From Archivesica marissinica (Eukaryota > Mollusca > Bivalvia > Venerida > Vesicomyidae), in the NCBI GenBank assembly GCA_014843695.1, contig CM026391.1, positions 21,006,802-21,070,801 of the forward strand: a stretch of DNA of 64,000 nt, written 5' to 3'. The position numbers and the translations under genes were made by a program. The notes beneath the pieces are model-generated. The model saw only the letters and a program-made list of their open reading frames with translations. It was not told where the DNA came from and ran no database searches. Of this stretch, positions 25,196 through 35,091 are shown piece after piece; the stretch's first letter is position 1, and each line of letters begins with the position of its first letter.

Positions 25196-27861
25196 GTGTG
25201 TCAGCATGTCTTGTTGTACAATAACAGAGGAAACGATGTGTAGCACATCAGTCAGCATGTCTGGTTGTACAATAACAGAGGAAAGGATATGTGTAGCACA
25301 TCAGTCAGCATGTCTGGTTGTACAATAACACAGGAAAGGATATGTGTAGCACATCAGTCACCATGCCTGGTTGTACAACACGAAACGATATGTGTAGCAC
25401 ATCAGTCAGCATGTCTGGTTGTACAATAACACAGGAAAGGATATGTGTAGCACATCAGTCAGCATGTCTGGTTGTACAATAACAGAGGAAAGGATATGTG
25501 TAGCACATCAGTCAGCATGTCTGGTTGTACAACACGAAAGGATATGTGTAGCACATCAGTCACCATGCCTGGTTGTACAACACGAAACGATATGTGTAGC
25601 ACATCAGTCAGCATGTCTGGTTGTACAATAACACAGGAAAGGATATGTGTAGCACATCAGTCAGCATGTCTGGTTGTACAATAACAGAGGAAAGGATATG
25701 TGTAGCACATCAGTCACCATGCCTGGTTGTACAACACGAAACGATATGTGTAGCACATCAGTCAGCATGTCTGGTTGTACAATAACAGAGGAAATGATAT
25801 GTGTAGCACATCAGTCAGCATGTCTGGTTGTACAATAACACAGGAAATGATATGTGTAGCACATCAGTCAGCATGTCTGGTTGTACAATAACACAGGAAA
25901 GGATATGTGTAGCACATCAGTCAGCATGTCTGGTTGTACAATAACACAGGAAAGGATATGTGTAGCACATCAGTCAGCATGTCTGGTTGTACACTAACAG
26001 AGGAAAGGATATGTGTAGCACATCAGTCAGCATGTCTGGTTGTACAATAACAGAGGAAACGATATGTGTAGCACATCAGTCAGCATGTCTGGTTGTACAA
26101 TAACACAGGAAAGGATATGTGTAGCACATCAGTCAGCATGTCTGGTTGTACAATAACAGAGGAAAGGATATGTGTAGCACATCAGTCAGCATGTCTGGTT
26201 GTACAATAACACAGGAAAGGATATGTGTAGCACATCAGTCACCATGCCTGGTTGTACAACACGAAACGATATGTGTAGCACATCAGTCAGCATGTCTGGT
26301 TGTACAATAACACAGGAAAGGATATGTGTAGCACATCAGTCAGCATGTCTGGTTGTACAATAACAGAGGAAAGGATATGTGTAGCACATCAGTCACCATG
26401 CCTGGTTGTACAACACGAAACAATATGTGTAGCACATCAGTCAGCATGTCTGGTTGTACAATAACACAGGAAAGGATATGTGTAGCACATCAGTCAGCAT
26501 GTCTGGTTGTACAATAACAGAGGAAAGGATATGTGTAGCACATCAGTCAGCATGTTTGGTTGTACAATAACACAGGAAAGGATATGTGTAGCACATCAGT
26601 CACCATGCCTGGTTGTACAACACGAAACGATATGTGTAGCACATCAGTCAGCATGTCTGGTTGTACAATAACAGAGGAAATGATATGTGTAGCACATCAG
26701 TCAGCATGTCTGGTTGTACAATAACACAGGAAACGACATGTGTAGCACATCAGTCAGCATGTCTGGTTGTACAATAACACAGGAAAGGATATGTGTAGCA
26801 CATCAGTCAGCATGTCTGGTTGTACAATAACAGAGGAAAGGATATGTGTAGCACATCAGTCAGCATGTTTGGTTGTACAATAACACAGGAAAGGATATGT
26901 GTAGCACATCAGTCACCATGCCTGGTTGTACAACACGAAACGATATGTGTAGCACATCAGTCAGCATGTCTGGTTGTACAATAACAGAGGAAATGATATG
27001 TGTAGCACATCAGTCAGCATGTCTGGTTGTACAATAACACAGGAAATGACATGTGTAGCACATCAGTCAGCATGTCTGGTTGTACAATAACACAGGAAAG
27101 GATATGTGTAGCACATCAGTCAGCATGTCTGGTTGTACAATAACACAGGAAAGGATATGTGTAGCACATCAGTCAGCATGTCTGGTTGTACACTAACAGA
27201 GGAAAGGATATGTGTAGCACATCAGTCAGCATGTTTGGTTGTACAATAACACAGGAAAGGATATGTGTAGCACATCAGTCACCATGCCTGGTTGTACAAC
27301 ACGAAACGATATGTGTAGCACATCAGTCAGCATGTCTGGTTGTACAATAACAGAGGAAATGATATGTGTAGCACATCAGTCAGCATGTCTGGTTGTACAA
27401 TAACACAGGAAACGACATGTGTAGCACATCAGTCAGCATGTCTGGTTGTACAATAACACAGGAAAGGATATGTGTAGCACATCAGTCAGCATGTCTGGTT
27501 GTACAATAACAGAGGAAAGGATATGTGTAGCACATCAGTCAGCATGTTTGGTTGTACAATAACACAGGAAAGGATATGTGTAGCACATCAGTCACCATGC
27601 CTGGTTGTACAACACGAAACGATATGTGTAGCACATCAGTCAGCATGTCTGGTTGTACAATAACAGAGGAAATGATATGTGTAGCACATCAGTCAGCATG
27701 TCTGGTTGTACAATAACACAGGAAACGACATGTGTAGCACATCAGTCAGCATGTCTGGTTGTACAATAACACAGGAAAGGATATGTGTAGCACATCAGTC
27801 AGCATGTCTGTTTGTACAATAACAGAGGAAAGGATATGTGTAGCACATCAGTCAGCACTTC
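25196..27861. repeat. 53/48 bp satellite with 313-bp higher-order unit
   Basis: Unit ACAATAACACAGGAAAGGAT + ATGTGTAGCACATCAGTCAG + CATGTCTGGTTGT (53 bp). A 48-bp variant has ACAACACGAAACGATATG and CACCATGCCTGG. The subtype with CATGTTTGG occurs at 26551, 26864, 27230 and 27543, spaced 313, 366 and 313 bp, i.e. six or seven units. The array abuts the 21-bp satellite without spacer (GAGGGAACTGTGTGTGTCAG). Confidence 0.97.
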
Positions 27862-28600
27862 TGGCAAGCAATACCCGTTGAAAGCATTTGCATCAGCCTA
27901 AATATGTAGTTTTATTTCCATGATCCTAGAAACATAACACAAACTTACCTCTTCCGATATTTTCCGTTGACAGCATTTTGGTTGTCTGAGCTCTAGCCGC
28001 CGATTTCAAATATGCAAAACCAAAACTATACTAGCTTCATGTATTCTGTTTTACAGTCTAATCAATACGGTTGTCAACTATTAAATGTAATGTAATCCCT
28101 TGTTTGCAGTTTTGCAAAAGAACAGTTCCTGCAGTAGCTGTAGCAGTTCATAATACTGAGCTGAGCACACACCAGTCTGATATTACACGTGGCTATTGTC
28201 TTGCTAGAACATCCCTACTGTCCACCATATACAAGCAACATAGACCAGTACACATTGAACACACAAATAATTGATAGGAAATGAGAAACCTATCCCACCA
28301 CAGAATCTCTCCTTATACAGAATGCCAATATACTTTGTTTCTACAGTATTCCAACAATCAATATTCCTTCTAAGCAATGTTTCACTTGCTGGTGAATTAC
28401 CTTATACAACCAACGTCATCCGTATAAAACCGGATATACTGGTCAATAAATTCCACAGCTACAAATATGCTAATATTGAATGTACTGAGAATATAGCAAG
28501 CATATTACTGATACTGATTTTAATAATGAATGTGGTATATTCTGAGACATGAAATTACCATAGCAACAGCTGATGATGATGAATAACTCTAAATCCACAA
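27862..28600. other. Single-copy stretch between two satellites
   Basis: Plus-strand frames of 67 and 93 codons (28071-28274, 28271-28552) are not recognised; the longer ends in a hydrophobic run (ASILLILILIMNVVYS) but has no other support. On the minus strand there is an ATG in good context followed after 28 bases by an AG|GTAAGT donor-like site (27949-27976, donor at 27943-27948). I do not annotate a gene here, but this is the most gene-like spot of the window. Confidence 0.5.
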
Positions 28601-30720
28601 CACAAATACAACTACTGCAATAAGAACCTAAACAAATCCACCAATCAATACAACTACTGCAATAAGAACCTAAACAAATCCACCAATCAAATACAACTAC
28701 TGCAATAAGAACCTAAACAAATCCACCAATCAAATACAACTACTGCAATAAGAACCTAAACAAATCCACCAATCAAATACAGCTACTGCAATAATAACCT
28801 AAACAAACCGACCAATCAATACAGCTACTGCAATAAGAACCTAAACAAATCCACCAATCAATACAGCTACTGCAATAATAACCTAAACAAACCCACCAAT
28901 CAATACAGCTACTGCAATAAGAACCTAAACAAATCCACCAACCAATACAACTACTGCAATAAGAACCTAAACAAATCCACCAATCAATACAGCTACTGCA
29001 ATAAGAACCTAAACAAATCCACCAATCAATACAACTACTGCAATAAGAACCTAAACAAATCCACCAATCAATACAGCTACTGCAATAAGAACCTAAACAA
29101 ACCGACCAATCAATACAGCTACTGCAATAAGAACCTAAACAAATCCACCAATCAATACAGCTACTGCAATAATAACCTAAACAAACCGACCAATCAATAC
29201 AGCTACTGCAATAAGAACCTAAACAAATCCACCAATCAATACAACTACTGCAATAAGAACCTAAACAAATCCACCAACCAATACAACTACTGCAATAAGA
29301 ACCTAAACAAATCCACCAATCAATACAGCTACTGCAATAAGAACCTAAACAAATCCACCAATCAATACAACTACTGCAATAAGAACCTAAACAAATCCAC
29401 CAATCAATACAGCTACTGCAATAATAACCTAAACAAACCGACCAATCAATACAACTACTGCAATAAGAACCTAAACAAACCGACCAATCAATACAGCTAC
29501 TGCAATAATAACCTAAACAAACCGACCAATCAATACAGCTACTGCAATAAGAACCTAAACAAATCCACCAATCAATACAACTACTGCAATAATAACCTAA
29601 ACAAATCCACCAATCAATACAGCTACTGCAATAATAACCTAAACAAACCCACCAATCAATACAGCTACTGCAATAAGAACCTAAACAAATCCACCAACCA
29701 ATACAACTACTGCAATAAGAACCTAAACAAACTGACCAACCAATACAACTACTGCAATAAGAACCTAAACAAACTGACCAATCAATACAACTACTGCAAT
29801 AAGAACCTAAACAAACTGACCAATCAATACAACTACTGCAATAAGAACCTAAACAAATCCACCAACCAATACAACTACTGCAATAAGAACCTAAACAAAC
29901 TGACCAACCAATACAACTACTGCAATAAGAACCTAAACAAACTGACCAATCAATACAACTACTGCAATAAGAACCTAAACAAACTGACCAATCAATACAA
30001 CTACTGCAATAAGAACCTAAACAAATCCACCAACCAATACAACTACTGCAATAAGAACCTAAACAAACTGACCAACCAATACAACTACTGCAATAAGAAC
30101 CTAAACAAACTGACCAATCAATACAACTACTGCAATAAGAACCTAAACAAACTGACCAATCAATACAACTACTGCAATAAGAACTTAAACAAATCCACCA
30201 ATCAATACAACTACTGCAACAATAACCTAAACAAACCGACCAATCAATACAGCTACTGCAATAAGAACCTAAACAAATCCACCAATCAATACAACTACTG
30301 CAATAAGAACCTAAACAAATCCACCAATCAATACAGCTACTGCAATAATAACCTAAACAAATCCACCAATCAATACAACTACTGCAATAATAACCTAAAC
30401 AAACCGACCAATCAATACAACTACTGCAATAAGAACCTAAACAAATCCACCAATCAATACAGCTACTGCAATAAGAACCTAAACAAATCCACCAATCAAT
30501 ACAACTACTGCAATAAGAACCTAAACAAATCCACCAATCAATACAACTACTGCAATAATAACCTAAACAAACCGACCAATCAATACAGCTACTGCAATAA
30601 GAACCTAAACAAATCCACCAATCAATACAGCTACTGCAATAAGAACCTAAACAAATCCACCAATCAATACAACTACTGCAATAAGAACCTAAACAAATCC
30701 ACCAATGAAATAAATACAAC
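28600..30720. repeat. 42 bp satellite
   Basis: Unit AATACAACTACTGCAATAAG + AACCTAAACAAATCCACCAA + TC, about 50 copies. Variables are TACAACTAC/TACAGCTAC, AAGAACC/AATAACC, AATCCACC/AACCGACC/AACTGACC and CAATCAA/CAACCAA. A four-unit block (168 bp) repeats three times from about 29691 to 30194. The array resumes for one unit at 31636-31671 and in decayed form after 31966, so it was split by two insertions. The 648-codon minus-strand frame (28773-30719; a 14-residue repeat with CLGSYCSSC) stays open only because 42 is a multiple of three. Confidence 0.97.
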
Positions 30721-30722
30721 TA

Positions 30723-31635
30723 CAGTAAAAACCCTCTATGCGACCACCCCGATTTCGAGACCACCCCGATTTCGAGACCACCCACCCCGATTTCGAGACC
30801 ACCCCGATTTCGAGACCACTCCGCTATTGCGAATGATTTTTTCCAGAACGGAATATTTCACTATATATGTCAATGGTCGTTGACTCCGATAACCAGACCA
30901 CCCCGTTATTCCGTAATACGACCAGTTAATTCAGACAAATGCCATTAATCCTAAGCTAATTGAACCCCTAATGCGACTGGGGGGGGGGGGATTTTCTCAC
31001 TTTCATTGATTGCACGGACATGATAAAACATATTTAATTATGTCCCAGTTTTATGACAATTAAGCGACCACTTTATGGTATCGGTCAAGGTTAAGTGAGA
31101 TAAACACGGAAGTGTTGATTGTAAATGATTGCTTTTGATTTCTTTTAATCTTTTGTATATTGTCTGGAGTACAAACTGTTGCTAAAGTCCAAGATGAGAT
31201 CGAGAAACAATCGGAAACAATCCGTGAAAATGAAGTGTTTAAATAAGCAGTCAACCCTTGAACGTTGTTTTTAAATACTGAATGATTGATGATGATTTGT
31301 ACTTTTCAAGGAAACTTCTGTGCTGGTATATACATCACAATATAATTAATGAAAACAAGAAAATAAATGGATTAACTCATTTACATTGTACTTTATTTTA
31401 TTATTAATTAATTAATTAATTAATTAATTGTGATATACAGTTGTACATGAATGGATTTCAGAAGTTCAATCCTAAACCATAGAAACAACCAACTCTTGTG
31501 TAATTAAAACAGAAAAACCAAGAAAAAACCCCAAGAAATTATCATGTGTGAAAGTACATTGTACATGTAGTAAAATTATCATAATTTGGTCTTCTTGACC
31601 AAACTCGATAAAGAGACCATCCTGCTGTTTTACTG
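30723..31635 (+). mobile_element. pogo/Tigger-like element, non-autonomous, 913 bp
   Basis: Ends are CAGTAAAAACCCTCTATGCG (left) and TGTTTTACTG (right). The flanking TA at 30721-30722 and 31636-31637 is duplicated from one TA of the 42-bp satellite: joining the flanks with one TA restores the unit CAACTACTGCAATAAG. CAGT-starting ends with TA duplication define Tc1/mariner/pogo, and the CAGTAAAACC...CGACCACC style is pogo/Tigger-like. A plus-strand frame ending near 31274 closes with NKQSTLERCF, similar to the short KQTTL..FF tail common in Tigger transposases. No DDE domain remains, so it cannot move itself. It also holds a 12-G run at 30979 and an (ATTA)n tract at 31400-31437. Confidence 0.85.
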
Positions 31636-31671
31636 TACTGCAATAAGAACCTAAACAAATCCACCAATCAA

Positions 31672-31965
31672 TATGTTTGTTTGTTTGTTTGTTTGTTTGT
31701 TTTGGGGTTTAAAGTCGCACAAACAGCTTAGGTCATACGGCGACTCTCCAGCTATTATTGGTGGAGGAAGACGCTGGGATGCCCCTCTGTGCAGTATTGC
31801 TGCCATGGATGGGTACCCAGGTAGAACCACTGACCTACCACAAGTCATCTACATAGCTTCCTCAAATGAAGTAATTTGATATCCCCAGTGGGATTCGAAC
31901 CTACAGCGGTGAGGGGCAAGTGATTTGAAGTCAATAACCTTTAACAACTCGGCTAACGGAGTCAC
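31672..31965 (-). mobile_element. SINE D, complete, with 11-bp target duplication
   Basis: Minus strand: tRNA-like head with A box TTAGCCGAGTTG (31943-31957) and B box GTTCGAATCC (31891-31900), body with the ACCTGGGTACCC region, and a 3' tail of CAAACA repeats (TTTG repeats on the plus strand, 31673-31700). CCACCAATCAA is duplicated at 31661-31671 and 31966-31976, which is satellite sequence, so the SINE landed in the 42-bp array. Related copies: 58063-58299 and 59757-59897. Confidence 0.87.
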
Positions 31966-31976
31966 CCACCAATCAA

Positions 31977-32340
31977 ACATGACTACCAAATTAAGAACCT
32001 ACATTGCATGAACAAATCCAAAGCGCTCAAATTGATTTACTGCAATTAGAAGATATACAACACCCAGACACTGTTAGCTGACCCGGTAATACATTAATTT
32101 CATCATTAGTTTCATCATTAGTTTCATCATTCTGTAGAATGAATTAATTCCATCATCCTCAGAAAGGTGTGTTCCAGCAACACTTCTTAATCAACACAAG
32201 TTTCTCATTTTCTATCATTCTTCACACTGTATGCTAATTCTTTACGGTAATTCATCATTATATTATGCATTTTCAATTTATTTTCTCAGTCAACCGTTAC
32301 TGTGCTTGAAATGAGTATATTCGATTAGATTTCGCAGAAT
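31977..32340. other. Decayed satellite then single-copy sequence
   Basis: 31966-32020 still resembles the 42-bp unit (ACCAATCAAACATGACTACC, TTAAGAACCTA). After it come three copies of TTTCATCATTAG at about 32097-32132 and then nothing I can identify. Confidence 0.6.
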
Positions 32341-32344
32341 GTGA

Positions 32345-32753
32345 ATGCGCCGTCTGATCAGGCTCTATGCTGTTTGCTATTCGGATAGTGGAGTCAAAAC
32401 ACTTGGCTGAATAGCAAAAAACGTAGATCCTGATCAGATGCGGCGCTATGATGTTTGCTATTCGGATAGTTGAGCCAAAACATTTGGCTGAATAAAAAAC
32501 AACGTAGATCCTGATCAGATGCGGTGCTATGATGTTTGCTACTCGGATAGTGGAGCCAAAACACTTGGCTGAATAGCAAACAATGTAGATCCTGATCAGA
32601 TGCGGCGCTATGATGTTTGCTATTCGGATAGTGGAGCCAAAACACTTGGCTGACCAGCAATTAACATAGATCCTGATCAGACACGGTGTTACGCCGCGGC
32701 TGATCTGGATCTATGTTGTTTGCATCCAATTTATTCAGCATTTTAAGGGTTAA
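32345..32753. repeat. 76-82 bp array, probable MITE remnant
   Basis: The TGATCAG mark occurs at 32355, 32431, 32512, 32593 and 32674. Units share GTTTGCTATTCGGATAGTGG, AAAACACTTGGCTGAATAGC and GTAGATCCTGATCAGATGCG. The last unit forms a hairpin, CATAGATCCTGATCAG / CTGATCTGGATCTATG (32665-32715), like the core of the TTAA MITE, and the region closes with AAGGGTTAA at 32745-32753. I read it as a related TTAA element whose interior was tandemly duplicated; the left end is not found. Confidence 0.7.
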
Positions 32754-32986
32754 GGAACTATCAGTCTCGTTTTAATGAGCAGACCTAGCTTTTGGTATAT
32801 AACATGTACACGTACAATACAATAACCGGTTTATGAGAGCAAAACTTGAATATCAACACAAATTTCACATTTTCTAACATTTTTCATAAATTATACTAAT
32901 GCATCAAATTCTTCAATATATTATGCATTTTCAATTTTTATTGTCTCTATTAATGAGCTATGAGTCACTTTTTAATGAGCGCAAGT

Positions 32987-33178
32987 CGCTGAGAGTGTGT
33001 GTCACATGCTCAATACCTCATGTACAATACCAAGTAGCTCTGAGTGTGTGTCACATGCTCAATACCTCATGTACAATACCAAGTAGCTCTGAGTGTGTGT
33101 CACATGCTCAATACCTCATGTACAATACCAAGTAGCTCTGAGTGTGTGTCACATGCTCAATACCTCATGTACAATACG
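32987..33178. repeat. 49 bp tandem array, four copies
   Basis: Units GCTCTGAGTGTGTGTCACAT + GCTCAATACCTCATGTACAA + TACCAAGTA. Nearly identical copies; the first starts in GCTGAGAG. Confidence 0.95.
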
Positions 33179-33430
33179 GCCTGTTGAAGGAAACAATAAT
33201 CAATATTCTGCCATGTTTTAAGCAAAGATCAATGAGAGCTCAGACTGGCTCTCACCACAAGCAAGCATGTCTCATGCTTTCAGTTTGATATCTAAAGTAA
33301 ACGATTGAAATCAATACATTATATAAAGAACACGTCATGCTGTAATTAATTATCTAAGATATTAGATTATACATGTACCAGTACTGCATAATCAAGGAAC
33401 GGGTTTTGAACAAATATTTCTGTGAAGCTA

Positions 33431-33745
33431 AGAAATCACGATATTTCAAACATTTAAAATATTTAAAATATTTCAAACATTTCAAACATTTCAAACATTT
33501 AAAATATTTTCAAACATTTCAAACATTTCAAATATTTCACAGATTTCAAACATTTCAAATATTTCAAACATTTCAAACATTTCAAACATTTCATTTAAAT
33601 ATTTCAAATATTTCAAACAGATTTCAAACATTTAAAAATATTTCAAACATTTCAAACAGATTTCAAATATTTCAAACATTTCAAATATTTCAAACATTTC
33701 AAACATTTCAAATATTTCAAATATTTCAAACATTTCAAATTGCTA
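33431..33745. repeat. 9 bp minisatellite
   Basis: Runs of TTTCAAACA and TTTCAAATA, with TTTAAAATA and an occasional ACAGA insertion. The plus-strand frame (FQTFQIFQTF...) follows from the 9-bp unit and is not a gene. Confidence 0.95.
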
Positions 33746-33892
33746 ATTTATAGGTGTTTCATCAGTGATGACATATTTTTTAATTCCACATTTTCCAACA
33801 TAATTTGTGCTGCAGACGGGTAATATCGCAATTACATAATATTCGTATTTTACTAGTGTAATAACTATGCAAATGAGCACTGTATAATTATA

Positions 33893-34088
33893 CAGTCAAA
33901 CATGTCTTAAGCAGCCAGCCAAGGGAATCTCATAAAGTGGCTGCTTAGCACAGGTGGCTGCTTAATAGAGGTCAAATGTGTAATAAAACAGCATATTGGA
34001 AATCTGGAAACTGGCTACTTAATACAGGTTGGCTGCTTAATACAGGTTGGCTGCTTAATACAGGTGACCACTAACACAGGTTTGACTG
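33893..34088. mobile_element. TA-flanked pogo-like MITE, 196 bp
   Basis: Left end CAGTCAAACATGTCTTAAGC and right end AACACAGGTTTGACTG are inverted repeats (about 10 bp exact, weaker further in). TA flanks both ends (33891-33892, 34089-34090). The interior has GCTGCTTAATACAGGTTG repeated at 34010-34060. No frame. It is the intact relative of the element whose right end forms the array at 9719-10388. Confidence 0.85.
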
Positions 34089-34159
34089 TATTCATATGCT
34101 GTTAAAAAATATATAAAATAAACAAAATGGAGTCGAAAATCCAGTAACATTGAAAACCA

Positions 34160-34975
34160 ACATCCAGCTATAAGCACTATAAATCCTGCACGGCAGGCTA
34201 TTAATACTACAAATCCTGCACGACAGGCTATTAACACTATAAATCCTGCATGACAGGCTATTAACACTATAAATCCTGCACGACAGGCTATTAACACTAC
34301 AAATCCTGCACGACGGGCTATTAACACTATAAATCCTGCATGACGGGCTATTAACACTATAAATCCTGCACGACGGGCTATTAACACTATAAATCCTGCA
34401 CGACAGGCTATTAACACTATAAATCCTGCACGACAGGCTATTAACACTATAAATCCTGCACGACGGGCTATTAACACTATAAATCCTGCACGACAGGCTA
34501 TTAACACTACAAATCCTGCACGACGGGCTATTAACACTATAAATCCTGCACGACAGGCTATTAACACTACAAATCCTGCACGACGGGCTATTAACACTAT
34601 AAATCCTGCACGACAGGCTATTAACACTATAAATCCTGCACGACGGGCTATTAACACTATAAATCCTGCACGACAGGCTATTAACACTATAAATCCTGCA
34701 TGACAGGCTATTAACACTACAAATCCTGCACGACGGGCTATTAACACTACAAATCCTGCACGACAGGCTATTAACACTATAAATCCTGCATGACAGGCTA
34801 TTAACACTATAAATCCTGCACGACAGGCTATTAACACTATAAATCCTGCACGACAGGCTATTAACACTATAAATCCTGCTCGACAGGCTATTAACACTAT
34901 AAATCCTGCACGACAGGCTATTAACACTATAAATCCTGCACGACAGGCTTTTAAAATTACAAATCCTGCTCAATC
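34160..34975. repeat. 30 bp satellite, about 27 copies
   Basis: Unit CTATTAACACTATAAATCCT + GCACGACAGG with no length change. Variable sites: CTATAA/CTACAA, GCACGAC/GCATGAC and GACAGG/GACGGG. The fixed 30-bp period explains two open minus-strand frames of about 290 codons; neither is a gene. Confidence 0.97.
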
Positions 34976-35091
34976 GCTAAATTCATCAACAGCCATGTCC
35001 AGCTACTGTACCAATTCCATTGTAACACTTGCTAAAGGTTTTGCAAATGATGGTATTTGAACATTACACATTTTGACCGACTTGGTAAACA

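Noticed and set aside
25196..27861. CRISPR-like regular repeats
   Set aside because: There are no unique spacers between conserved repeats; the whole unit is repeated. SINEs and MITEs show a eukaryotic genome.
28271..28552. 93-codon plus-strand frame with a hydrophobic C-terminus
   Set aside because: No recognised family, no splice or poly-A support; length is within chance for AT-rich DNA. Left as an unassigned frame in the single-copy stretch.
28773..30719. 648-codon minus-strand frame with a cysteine-rich 14-residue repeat
   Set aside because: It equals the 42-bp satellite read in one frame. Unit length is divisible by three and lacks stops, variation falls equally on all codon positions, and the same array continues as non-coding decayed units beyond the insertions.
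34055..34973. Two minus-strand frames of about 290 codons
   Set aside because: 30-bp unit translation; two different frames are equally open over the same array.
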